6,822 bases of DNA, from assembly GCA_023700885.1 (NCBI GenBank), contig JAMPYA010000119.1, positions 1-6,822 on the forward strand, given 5' to 3'. Every line of letters starts with the position of its first letter. Position 1 is the stretch's first letter. The position numbers and the translations under genes were made by a program. The notes under the pieces were generated by a model, which worked only from the letters and a program-made list of their open reading frames with translations, was not told where the DNA came from and ran no database searches. Positions 1-6,411 of the stretch are shown piece after piece. Source of the stretch: Flavobacteriaceae bacterium. GTDB lineage: Bacteria; Bacteroidota; Bacteroidia; Flavobacteriales; Flavobacteriaceae.

Positions 1-1395
1 CGAAAATTTTGGAATGAACACATGGTTCAAATTAAAGCAGATGATTATTGGTTTACGCTAGACCCCGCCGCTGATTTGCAATTAGGAAAAGACAATTCAG
101 ACGATTTTAGTTATACTTACAACAATACCCGAGCTGTAATTGCCAATGGTGGAATTGGAAAGAATTTCAATTTTTCTGCGACAGTCTATGAAAGTCAAGG
201 TCGATTTTCAGAGTATTTTAACCAATATGCAGAATCTATTAAACCGGATGGTGGAAATCCTGCCATAATCCCTGCAAGAGGTATTGCAAAACCATTTCAA
301 TCTAACGCTTATGATTATCCGGTAACCGAAGGATATCTGTCCTATAGTCCAAATAAAACATTTAATATTCAGTTCGGACATGGCAAAAATTTTATAGGTG
401 ATGGCTATCGATCGTTGTTTTTATCAGATGTATCATCACCTTATCCCTATTTAAAAATCAATACTTCCTTCTGGAAATTGAAATATACCAATTTATGGAT
501 GTGGACTCAAGATGTCAGACGTGAGGCAACCGTAAATGGCGCTTATGCTCAAAAATATGTCGCTATACATTACTTAAGTTTAAATGTGACAAAAAAACTA
601 AACATCGGTCTTTTTGAAGCCGCCATATGGGATAAAAGCAATAACAGAGGAATGGATGTCAACTTCATCAATCCGATAATTTTCTTAACCAATGTTGAGT
701 TTGCTACTGGTTCCCGATCCGGAAATACCATGTTAGGATTGAGCACCAAATACAAATGGAATCAAAATATAGCGCTGTATTCTCAGTTAATTGTTGATGA
801 TTTTAGGGTAGGAGAAATTGCCAATGGCAACGGATATTGGTCTAATAAATTCGGAATTCAATTAGGAGCCAAGTATTTTAATGCGTTTAAAATTGATAAT
901 TTACAGCTGCAAGCAGAATATAATGCCGTTAATCCCTATACGTATTCACATGATGAATTGTTGATGAATTATGGACATAACAACCAGCCTATGGCGCATT
1001 TATGGGGAGCTAATTTTAGAGAATTCATCGGAATTGCACGCTATACAAAAGATCGTTGGTTTGGAAATGCTAAATTGATTTTTGGCGAAAAAGGGTTTGA
1101 TTTTAATACTTCTGCAGACAGGAAAAGTTATGGTGGCGATGTGTTTAAAGATAATGATGACCGAGCTACTGATTATGGAAATAAAATTGGACAGGGAAAT
1201 ACAGCAAAAGTATTTATGGGCGATTTACAAGTAGGTTATCTCATTAATCCGGCAACAAATTTAAAGTTATTTGGAGGAATTACGTATCGTAATTTCAATC
1301 CTGAAACACCCACCAATACCTTTGATAAAACCAATACGACTTGGTTCAATATCGGATTTAGAACCGATGTATTTAACTGGTATTTTGATTTTTAG
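1..1395 (+). CDS. remB: RemB/Wzi-like outer-membrane protein, 5'-truncated by the window edge
   Basis: The frame is open from base 1 with no stop, so the gene begins upstream; the ATG at base 22 is probably an internal Met. About 464 residues are visible, ending at TAG. The protein is rich in alternating aromatic and polar residues, with many Asn, Tyr, Phe and Gly, and ends in an aromatic segment (FNWYFDF), as expected for an outer-membrane beta-barrel. The stretch encoded at 361-426 (QFGHGKNFIGDGYRSLFLS) followed by SPYPYLKI resembles what I recall of RemB proteins and the capsule-assembly Wzi-like family of Flavobacteria. RemB is linked to gliding and colony spreading, while Wzi anchors capsule at the cell surface; which role applies cannot be read here. 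The glycan genes downstream fit a surface-polysaccharide connection but are separated by 109 bases of repeat DNA. The family call is from memory of motifs, not from a search. Confidence 0.72.
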   Translation, partial: RKFWNEHMVQIKADDYWFTLDPAADLQLGKDNSDDFSYTYNNTRAVIANGGIGKNFNFSATVYESQGRFSEYFNQYAESIKPDGGNPAIIPARGIAKPFQSNAYDYPVTEGYLSYSPNKTFNIQFGHGKNFIGDGYRSLFLSDVSSPYPYLKINTSFWKLKYTNLWMWTQDVRREATVNGAYAQKYVAIHYLSLNVTKKLNIGLFEAAIWDKSNNRGMDVNFINPIIFLTNVEFATGSRSGNTMLGLSTKYKWNQNIALYSQLIVDDFRVGEIANGNGYWSNKFGIQLGAKYFNAFKIDNLQLQAEYNAVNPYTYSHDELLMNYGHNNQPMAHLWGANFREFIGIARYTKDRWFGNAKLIFGEKGFDFNTSADRKSYGGDVFKDNDDRATDYGNKIGQGNTAKVFMGDLQVGYLINPATNLKLFGGITYRNFNPETPTNTFDKTNTTWFNIGFRTDVFNWYFDF

Positions 1396-1401
1396 GATTT
1401 T

Positions 1402-1452
1402 AATGTTTGTAATGTTAAAATGTTCATAATGTTGAAATGTTTAAAGTTGTGT
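1402..1452. repeat. Imperfect 17-bp tandem repeat with ATGTT every 8-9 bases
   Basis: ATGTT starts at 1403, 1412, 1420, 1429 and 1437, spaced 9, 8, 9 and 8 bases apart. Read as a 17-bp unit, copy one (1402-1418) and copy two (1419-1435) match at 14 of 17 positions, and a third, degenerate copy (1436-1452) runs into the 18-bp direct repeat. It lies six bases after the remB-like stop codon. Function is unknown: it could be a decayed intergenic repeat or a binding array. Confidence 0.6.
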
Positions 1453-1455
1453 GAT
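1438..1455 (+). repeat. Left copy of an exact 18-bp direct repeat
   Basis: TGTTTAAAGTTGTGTGAT occurs here and, identical and in the same orientation, at 4520-4537. The two copies bracket the three-gene glycan cassette. An exact 18-base match in a 6.8-kb window is unlikely by chance even in AT-rich DNA. It may be an interspersed intergenic repeat or a trace of recombination. Confidence 0.8.
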
Positions 1456-1504
1456 TAGTAAAATTGAAATATCCCTAGAATTTATAAAAAATTGATGAAA
1501 AACT

Positions 1505-2224
1505 ATGTTAATCAAAAAACTTTCCATTGTTATTCCAGCTTATAATGAAGCAGCAACCATTCATAACATATTAGATAGAATTAAAAATGTTGAACTCGTT
1601 CATAATATAGATAAAGAAATTATTATTGTAAATGATTGTTCAACTGATGATACTAAAGGAGCAATTCTTAAATATATTGAAAATAATTCTGAATTAAATA
1701 TTCAATATTTTGAACATGAAATAAATAAAGGAAAAGGAGCTGCATTACACACAGGAATTTCAAAGGCAACAGGCGAATTTTTAGTTATTCAAGATGCTGA
1801 TTTGGAATATGACCCTCAAGAATATAACGATTTGCTTAAACCTGTTTTAATGGGAGTTGCTGATGTGGTATATGGTTCAAGATTTATGGGAAGCAATCCG
1901 CATAGAATATTATTTTTTTGGCACACTTTAGGAAATAAGTTCCTTACTTTTTTATCAAATATGTTTACCAATTTGAATTTAACTGATATGGAAACATGTT
2001 ACAAAATGTTTAGAACCGAAATTGTTCAAGGGATAATATTGCAAGAAAAAAGATTTGGTTTTGAACCAGAGGTAACTGCCAAAATTTCTAAAATTAAAGG
2101 AATAAGAATTTATGAAATAGGAATTAGTTATTACGGCAGAACCTATGAAGAAGGTAAAAAAATAGGATGGAAAGATGGGGTAAGAGCAATATACTGTATT
2201 GTTAAATATTACTTTAAAAGATAA
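1505..2224 (+). CDS. Family 2 glycosyltransferase, DPM1/polyprenyl-phosphate sugar transferase-like
   Basis: A 239-residue soluble GT-A enzyme. The N-terminus SIVIPAYNEAATI (residues 7-19) is the classic GT2 opening. VNDCSTDDT (42-50) binds the nucleotide, and QDADLEYDP (96-104) carries the D97-A-D99 metal-binding motif. GSRF (124-127), the DMETCYKMF stretch (161-169), FEPEVTAKISK (186-196) and GRTYEEGKKIGWKDG (211-225) match the DPM1-like subgroup, which moves a sugar from a nucleotide donor to dolichyl or undecaprenyl phosphate at the cytoplasmic membrane face. It lacks the C-terminal transmembrane pair of ArnC/GtrB-type enzymes, as DPM1 does, so it probably associates peripherally. The ATG at 1505 is the natural start, since the conserved first strand begins at residue 7; the ATG at 1495 is out of frame. 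It ends five bases before the GT-C gene. Family is firm; the donor sugar is unknown. Confidence 0.9.
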   Translation: MLIKKLSIVIPAYNEAATIHNILDRIKNVELVHNIDKEIIIVNDCSTDDTKGAILKYIENNSELNIQYFEHEINKGKGAALHTGISKATGEFLVIQDADLEYDPQEYNDLLKPVLMGVADVVYGSRFMGSNPHRILFFWHTLGNKFLTFLSNMFTNLNLTDMETCYKMFRTEIVQGIILQEKRFGFEPEVTAKISKIKGIRIYEIGISYYGRTYEEGKKIGWKDGVRAIYCIVKYYFKR

Positions 2225-2229
2225 GGTTA

Positions 2230-3528
2230 ATGAAAAATAATTGGATTGTTATTGCTGTTTTGGTGGTATTAATTTCAATAAAATTTTATTATTTGAATTT
2301 ATCTTATCTTAATAATTCTTATTCAAACGAAGTTGTATATAACAATGGGGATGCAAGTCATTATTTGAAAATTGCAAAAAATATTTCAGATTTTTATGTT
2401 TATTCTGATAACAATTCAAAAATAGTTACTGAAGTAGCTACATGGAGACCCCCATTTTGGCCACTCATACTTTCAATTTTATATAAATTTTCAAGTAATC
2501 CTCTTTATTTAATAATTATAAAATCAATTTTAGAAATGGGTCTAATGATATTCGCTTTATTCAAATTAAAGAAAAATCTTAATTTAAATTTAGTTTATTT
2601 ATTACCATTTTTCACAATTTTTATAGAACCCCAATATTTAAAATATTCAATAACTTTTTTATCAGAAAGTTTTACTGCAATATTAATATTATTGCTTTTT
2701 ACTTATTTTTTGACTCTTGATAATATAAAACAATACCATATCGCAATTCCTATCTTAGCTTCAATTATAATACTAACTCAACCTGTATCACTTTTTTTTA
2801 TACTATCAATTTTCATTATTTATTTGTTAAATAATCTTAAATCAAATTTTAGAATTACAATTTTACATGGATTATTGTTTTCAACAATTATTCTTGTTTG
2901 GCCTATTAGAAATAATATAACATTTAATAAAGGAATTTATTTAACAGCATCACAAGGCGCCACTTTTTCAAAGGGATGGAACGAAAAAGTAATATCTCAA
3001 TATACAAATGTTGATGGGGATTTAGCTGATGAAGGGTTAAATTTAAAATTTGTTGATAGTACATCAATTGTTAAAATTAATAATAGTGTAATCAATTTAA
3101 GTAAAGTATATATGATTGGAACAAAAAACTTTATAAAAAAAATTAGTCTTAGAGAAAAGATAAATATTATTTTTTTTAAAATTAAGTCAAATTTTAATCC
3201 TTTCCCCGAAAAATCTAAACCTGGTTTTTTAGAATCAATTTCCATTTTATTTAGAATTATATACTTAATAGTTTTTATACAACTAATAATCAGATTTTTA
3301 AGATTTCAGAAATTTAATTTTAAAACCATAAACGACAAAGTTTTTTTATTTATAACTTCAGTTTTAATTGGTCAAATACTTATGTCCTCATATATTTATA
3401 CAGGATTGAGGTTCAATTCGATTTATTCTTTAACAATGCTATGTTGTTTCATTATACTAAATTTAAAAACAATCAATTCAATTATTAATTATTTTAATAA
3501 CATTTTATTTCATAAATTCAATCTATGA
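2230..3528 (+). CDS. Polytopic membrane glycosyltransferase, GT-C (PMT/ArnT-like)
   Basis: A 432-residue, strongly hydrophobic protein with about nine to ten likely membrane segments: near residues 5-22, 78-88, 92-112, 120-134, 143-162, 170-200, 209-226, 336-357, 370-388 and 398-411. The loop after the first segment has GDASHYLKIAKNI (40-52), then WRPPFWPLIL (72-81). An acidic residue in the first periplasmic loop (D41) followed by an Arg-Pro-Pro block is the hallmark of GT-C enzymes such as PMT and ArnT, which transfer sugar from a polyprenyl-phosphate donor. SESF (145-148) and PIRNNITFNKGIYLTASQG (225-243) also fit that fold. The large hydrophilic part at 230-335 would be periplasmic. It follows the GT2 gene by five bases and overlaps the decarboxylase start by ATGA, implying translational coupling. 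Base use is extremely AT-rich (11 G+C in 60 bases at 3301-3360), more so than its neighbours. Acceptor unknown; a flippase or polymerase role is less likely given the D41 and RPP motifs. Confidence 0.75.
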   Translation: MKNNWIVIAVLVVLISIKFYYLNLSYLNNSYSNEVVYNNGDASHYLKIAKNISDFYVYSDNNSKIVTEVATWRPPFWPLILSILYKFSSNPLYLIIIKSILEMGLMIFALFKLKKNLNLNLVYLLPFFTIFIEPQYLKYSITFLSESFTAILILLLFTYFLTLDNIKQYHIAIPILASIIILTQPVSLFFILSIFIIYLLNNLKSNFRITILHGLLFSTIILVWPIRNNITFNKGIYLTASQGATFSKGWNEKVISQYTNVDGDLADEGLNLKFVDSTSIVKINNSVINLSKVYMIGTKNFIKKISLREKINIIFFKIKSNFNPFPEKSKPGFLESISILFRIIYLIVFIQLIIRFLRFQKFNFKTINDKVFLFITSVLIGQILMSSYIYTGLRFNSIYSLTMLCCFIILNLKTINSIINYFNNILFHKFNL

Positions 3529-4460
3529 AAACAATATTAGTAACTGGTGGTGCGGGTTTTATTGGTTCTCACTTATGTGAACGATTATTAAATGAGGGAA
3601 ATGAAGTTATCTGTTTAGACAATTTTTTTACAGGTCATAAACGTAATATTCTAAAATTGATGTCTAATCCTTATTTTGAAGTTATTAGACACGATATAAC
3701 AAATCCATATTATGCAGAAGTTGATGAAATATACAACTTAGCTTGTCCGGCAAGTCCGGTAAGTTATCAATACAATCCTATTAAAACAATTAATACTTCC
3801 GTTGTTGGAGCCGTCAATATGTTAGGTTTAGCAAAAAGAGTTAATGCTAAAATTCTACAAGCGAGCACCAGTGAAGTTTATGGAGATCCTACAATTCATC
3901 CTCAAACAGAAGATTATTGGGGAAATGTTAACCCAATTGGACTAAGATCTTGTTATGATGAAGGTAAAAGATGTGCAGAATCATTATTTGTAAATTATCA
4001 TCAACAAAAGAATGTTAAAATAAAAATTATTCGAATTTTCAATACATATGGCACAAACATGGACATAAATGATGGCAGGGTAGTTTCAAATTTTATTGTT
4101 CAATCATTAAAAGGAGATGATATTACCATTTATGGAGATGGAACTCAAACAAGGTCATTCCAATATGTAGACGACCTAATTGAAGGTATGATAAGGATGA
4201 TGAATTCCGAAGATTCCTTTTTAGGACCTGTTAATATCGGTAATCCTAAAGAATTCTCAATGATTGAATTAGCTAAAACGATCATCAAACTTACATCCTC
4301 AAAATCAAAAATCATCTATAGACCATTACCAATTGATGACCCTAAACAACGGCAACCAAATATTGATTTGGCTATAAAAATGTTAAACGGGTGGGAACCA
4401 AAAATAGAATTAGAAGAAGGGCTTAGTAAAACTATATCTTATTTTAAAAGAATACTTTAA
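3525..4460 (+). CDS. uxs: UDP-glucuronate decarboxylase (UDP-xylose synthase)
   Basis: A 311-residue extended short-chain dehydrogenase/reductase, the usual length for soluble bacterial UXS. TGGAGFIGSH (7-16) is the NAD-binding glycine loop and D32 ends the second strand. NLACPASPVSYQYNPIKT (71-88) is highly characteristic of UXS. The catalytic set is visible: ASTSEVYGDP (113-122) with E117, and SCYDEGKR (142-149) giving Y144 and K148 of the YxxxK pair. DGRVVSNF (183-190), YGDGTQTRSFQYVDDLIEG (203-221) and DDPKQRQPNI (271-280) complete the signature. The enzyme oxidises UDP-glucuronate, decarboxylates it and reduces the intermediate to UDP-xylose, with bound NAD, in the cytoplasm. Its ATG lies inside the stop of the GT-C gene (ATGA at 3525-3528), so translation is probably coupled. 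It supplies a pentose nucleotide sugar, consistent with the two glycosyltransferases upstream. Bifunctional ArnA-type or dehydratase alternatives are unlikely: there is no formyltransferase domain, and the ACPASP and YDEGKR motifs favour UXS. Confidence 0.93.
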   Translation: MKTILVTGGAGFIGSHLCERLLNEGNEVICLDNFFTGHKRNILKLMSNPYFEVIRHDITNPYYAEVDEIYNLACPASPVSYQYNPIKTINTSVVGAVNMLGLAKRVNAKILQASTSEVYGDPTIHPQTEDYWGNVNPIGLRSCYDEGKRCAESLFVNYHQQKNVKIKIIRIFNTYGTNMDINDGRVVSNFIVQSLKGDDITIYGDGTQTRSFQYVDDLIEGMIRMMNSEDSFLGPVNIGNPKEFSMIELAKTIIKLTSSKSKIIYRPLPIDDPKQRQPNIDLAIKMLNGWEPKIELEEGLSKTISYFKRIL

Positions 4461-4478
4461 TTTATGGTAATGTTTATA

Positions 4479-4496
4479 AAGTTTGAAAAGTTTGAA
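4479..4496. repeat. Two 9-bp tandem copies of AAGTTTGAA
   Basis: AAGTTTGAA at 4479-4487 is repeated directly at 4488-4496, followed by a partial third copy (AAGTT). It lies 18 bases after the uxs stop codon, in the spacer that also holds the right 18-bp repeat. This resembles the remB-side spacer, which also starts with TAATGTTT shortly after a stop codon (1401-1408, compared with 4468-4475). No function can be assigned. Confidence 0.55.
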
Positions 4497-4511
4497 AGTT
4501 CGACTCCGCTC

Positions 4512-4529
4512 ACTTTAAGTGTTTAAAGT
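4512..4529. other. Small hairpin in the convergent spacer
   Basis: ACTTTAA (4512-4518) and TTAAAGT (4523-4529) pair perfectly over seven bases around a GTGT loop. The stem is AT-rich and no clear T-run follows directly on either strand, so it is at best a weak terminator between the convergent uxs and hipA genes. It overlaps the right 18-bp repeat. Confidence 0.35.
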
Positions 4530-4537
4530 TGTGTGAT
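4520..4537 (+). repeat. Right copy of the exact 18-bp direct repeat
   Basis: Identical to 1438-1455 and in the same orientation. It lies 59 bases after the uxs stop and 28 bases before the end of hipA. Recombination between the copies would remove the GT2, GT-C and uxs genes as one block of about 3.1 kb and leave remB and hipBA intact. Confidence 0.8.
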
Positions 4538-4565
4538 GGTTAATGTATAGTTTTCTTTTTGATTG

Positions 4566-5870
4566 CTATTTTAAATTTAAAAGTGTTAAGGAAATAGCAT
4601 CCCTTAGTTTTGGTGTTACATTTACATCATTTGCAAATTTTTTCCAATGGCTTATTGTGTCATTAATTTCATCAATAATACTTGCTGATTTTTTACATTT
4701 GATTGCTTCGCCAATAACAATAAGATCTTCCTTTGTAATAGATATTCTTTTGTTATTAATGCTTAAAGCATGTTGGCTCACCCACTCACTTCCAGGACGG
4801 TATGCATGACAAACATCATAAGCCGGTGCTAATTCCCATTTTTCTCCTTTTTTTAATCGGAAAGCAAAGTTTTTTGTATGGTCGTCACAATTACGGGAAA
4901 TTACATTAAACACCATTCGTTTGAACATTTGTTCTGTATCTTGATACGTTAATTTTAATTCTCGCATGGCTTGAAACAATTGCTCATAACTAAAACTGTT
5001 TACCAAATTAAAATCAAAATGCTTTAAAGCACAAAAAGTTTGAATATGGTGTTTGATTTCTCCACCTTCCCTGTCAAATCGTTTGGTCATAAAATGTGCC
5101 CTGCCATTTTCTTCCATTAATTTTGATGGCATCATATCAATACCACAAGCTATTGCCATATTGTAATAAGCCATCTCTACACGACCATAACCTTTACTTG
5201 CTCCCAATTGCACATCGCTTACACCATCTAATTTTATTAGCCAATGTTCAAAACCATTGGGGGCTTTTGTTTGACCTGATTTAACTTCACCTGTTTTTTC
5301 ATTATAGGCAATCACAGCTTTTGGTCGGGCACCACCTGCTGATGTACCGATTTTTAAAATCTCCAGCACAGCATTATCTTCATCTTTTTGCAAGTTGGTA
5401 ATAAAGGATTCTCTATTGGATAGCATTTTTTGGGCTATATCTACAAGACTATTTATTTCAATTGCGAATGTTTTTTTACTTTCTTTAATAATTATTGGCT
5501 CAAACTCTAGGGCTCCCATTCCTCTGCTTCCTATAAAACAAAGCATTTCAATCGGATTCATACTATATTGCGATCTCCCTTGTTGAGCCAGCCACATATT
5601 GATAAGTTGATTTCCATATTTATCGGGAAGTACATCTGCTAATAAACCCGGCAATCCTTTAAATGTATCGAATTCAGCGTTTTTGTTTTTACGCAACTCT
5701 GGAAAGGAGATTACTTTCTTTGCAGCAGTGATGGGCATTTTTAATGGGGATAATTCCCAGTTAAGTTTTTTAAATTTTGGATCATACTCAAAATTGGCTA
5801 TACCTGTTTTTTCATCCCAAGCAACTGCGCCCACTAATTCGCCCCAAATTTTTACTTCTGCTACATTCAT
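4566..5870 (-). CDS. hipA: HipA-family Ser/Thr kinase toxin
   Basis: A 434-residue protein, full length for HipA (E. coli HipA is 440). Residues ~1-110 form the HipA N-terminal subdomain (GELVGAVAWDEKTGIANFEYD). GTSAGGARPK (175-184) is the glycine-rich loop, and S177 aligns with the autophosphorylated Ser150 of E. coli HipA. K213 in LIKLDG is the probable ATP-binding lysine. The C-terminal kinase core has MTKRFDR (261-267), the catalytic loop SRNCDDHTKNF (325-335) with D329 and N334, and the metal-binding APAYD with D352. The spacings D329-N334 and D329-D352 equal those of E. coli D309-N314 and D309-D332. All key residues are present, so the kinase looks active. HipA kinases inhibit translation by phosphorylating aminoacyl-tRNA synthetases (GltX in E. 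coli), inducing growth arrest or persistence; the target here is unknown. It follows hipB by 20 bases with no obvious Shine-Dalgarno. The N-terminal domain is fused in, so this is not a split HipBST system. Confidence 0.93.
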   Translation of the reverse strand: MNVAEVKIWGELVGAVAWDEKTGIANFEYDPKFKKLNWELSPLKMPITAAKKVISFPELRKNKNAEFDTFKGLPGLLADVLPDKYGNQLINMWLAQQGRSQYSMNPIEMLCFIGSRGMGALEFEPIIIKESKKTFAIEINSLVDIAQKMLSNRESFITNLQKDEDNAVLEILKIGTSAGGARPKAVIAYNEKTGEVKSGQTKAPNGFEHWLIKLDGVSDVQLGASKGYGRVEMAYYNMAIACGIDMMPSKLMEENGRAHFMTKRFDREGGEIKHHIQTFCALKHFDFNLVNSFSYEQLFQAMRELKLTYQDTEQMFKRMVFNVISRNCDDHTKNFAFRLKKGEKWELAPAYDVCHAYRPGSEWVSQHALSINNKRISITKEDLIVIGEAIKCKKSASIIDEINDTISHWKKFANDVNVTPKLRDAISLTLLNLK

Positions 5871-5890
5871 TTTATTTTAATTATTTAATT

Positions 5891-6217
5891 TTATTCTGCT
5901 CGCTTACCACTAGCTCTTTTGCGTTTATTCTTTTCCATTTTAGCCAGTGCCAACGGACTGATGGTTTGCTGGATCCAAAATACTTCCATCACATGTAGTA
6001 AATCCAATATTCTCAATACTTGAATCAAAGTAGCCAAGGTTACCGTTTCGCCCCGTTCTAATAAACTCAAAGTTGACCGACTAATACCGGCAGCATTTGC
6101 CAATGTTTCTTGCGTTTGGTTTTGTTCCATTCGATGGTGTTTTATAAAAGCACCTATTTGTTCAGCCAATGCCTTATCGCTCATTGAATTCCAATTTATG
6201 TATGATATATCAGTCAT
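5891..6217 (-). CDS. hipB: HipB-like antitoxin and operon repressor, XRE-family HTH
   Basis: A 108-residue protein with one Cro/C1-type helix-turn-helix at about residues 20-77: IGAFIKHHRMEQNQTQETLA, then NAAGISRSTLSLLERGETVT, in which the Q-x-x-L-A and G-I-S-R-S-T-L-S-x-L-E-R-G pattern marks the turn and recognition helix. In HipBA systems this protein dimerises, binds operators upstream of its own gene and holds HipA inactive. The tail is very basic (KNKRKRASGKR, 97-106), which could add DNA contact. It lies directly upstream of hipA, the normal order. The start is uncertain. The ATG at 6217 gives 11 residues before a second ATG at 6184 (MSDKALAEQ), which is a plausible alternative; neither has a Shine-Dalgarno. 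If the second is used, the perfect palindrome TGATATATCA (6203-6212) would be in the leader. Confidence 0.88.
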   Translation of the reverse strand: MTDISYINWNSMSDKALAEQIGAFIKHHRMEQNQTQETLANAAGISRSTLSLLERGETVTLATLIQVLRILDLLHVMEVFWIQQTISPLALAKMEKNKRKRASGKRAE

Positions 6218-6240
6218 AAAGTTTATTTTTACATGTTAGC

Positions 6241-6256
6241 GAATGATAACTCATTC
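6241..6256. promoter_or_regulatory. Candidate HipB operator (inverted repeat)
   Basis: GAATGA (6241-6246) and TCATTC (6251-6256) form a perfect six-base inverted repeat around TAAC, centred about 31 bases upstream of the hipB ATG. A further half-site AATGA at 6263-6267 pairs with TCATT at 6251-6255. Position and symmetry fit autoregulation by a dimeric XRE repressor, as known for E. coli HipB. The half-site differs from the E. coli TATCC operator, so this rests on position and symmetry. I could not pick out a convincing Bacteroidota -33/-7 promoter pair. Confidence 0.55.
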
Positions 6257-6319
6257 AAAAGTAATGATTAATTATTAATTATACCTAATTGCAGAAGAAA
6301 TTTATCCAAAAAAAACCAT

Positions 6320-6351
6320 AAAAAAAACGCACGTAAAAGTTACCCGCGTTT
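6320..6351 (-). terminator. Rho-independent terminator downstream of the ALDH-like gene
   Basis: On the minus strand, AAACGC and GCGTTT (6325-6351 overall) pair, followed by a G-T wobble, one mismatch and an inner GTAA/TTAC stem around a CTT loop. The stem then leads into a run of eight T (A at 6320-6327 on the plus strand). It lies 61 bases after the ALDH-like stop codon and before hipB on the same strand, so it should insulate hipBA from upstream transcription. Confidence 0.8.
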
Positions 6352-6411
6352 AGCTTATAAGAAAATTTTAATTTTTAATTGCTGGTCCTGAAGCCGAAGG
6401 GTCAGTTGAAA

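Noticed and set aside
570..755. Minus-strand 61-codon frame inside the remB-like gene
   Set aside because: It is fully contained in the coding strand of the RemB-like protein and has no family resemblance.
1402..1455. CRISPR-like array
   Set aside because: The repeat unit is only 17 bp and degenerate, has no unique spacers, and no cas gene is nearby.
1459..1466. TAAAATTG as a Bacteroidota -7 promoter element for the glycan operon
   Set aside because: It is close to TAnnTTTG, but no TTTG -33 element lies at the right distance, so it was not listed as a feature.
2997..3245. Minus-strand 82-codon hydrophobic frame inside the GT-C gene
   Set aside because: Its hydrophobicity comes from the AT-rich complement of the GT-C coding sequence; it has no motif and no promoter.
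1438..4537. Reading the two 18-bp repeats as attachment sites or target-site duplications of a mobile element
   Set aside because: No integrase, transposase or terminal inverted repeats are present between them, so only a recombination or intergenic-repeat explanation is kept.
4543..4809. Open plus-strand frame of 88 codons over the end of hipA
   Set aside because: It lies almost wholly antisense to the well-supported hipA gene and shows no recognisable motif.
5096..5998. Several plus-strand open frames across hipA and hipB
   Set aside because: They are antisense shadows of hipA and hipB; their translations carry no domain features, and the minus-strand proteins are clearly conserved.
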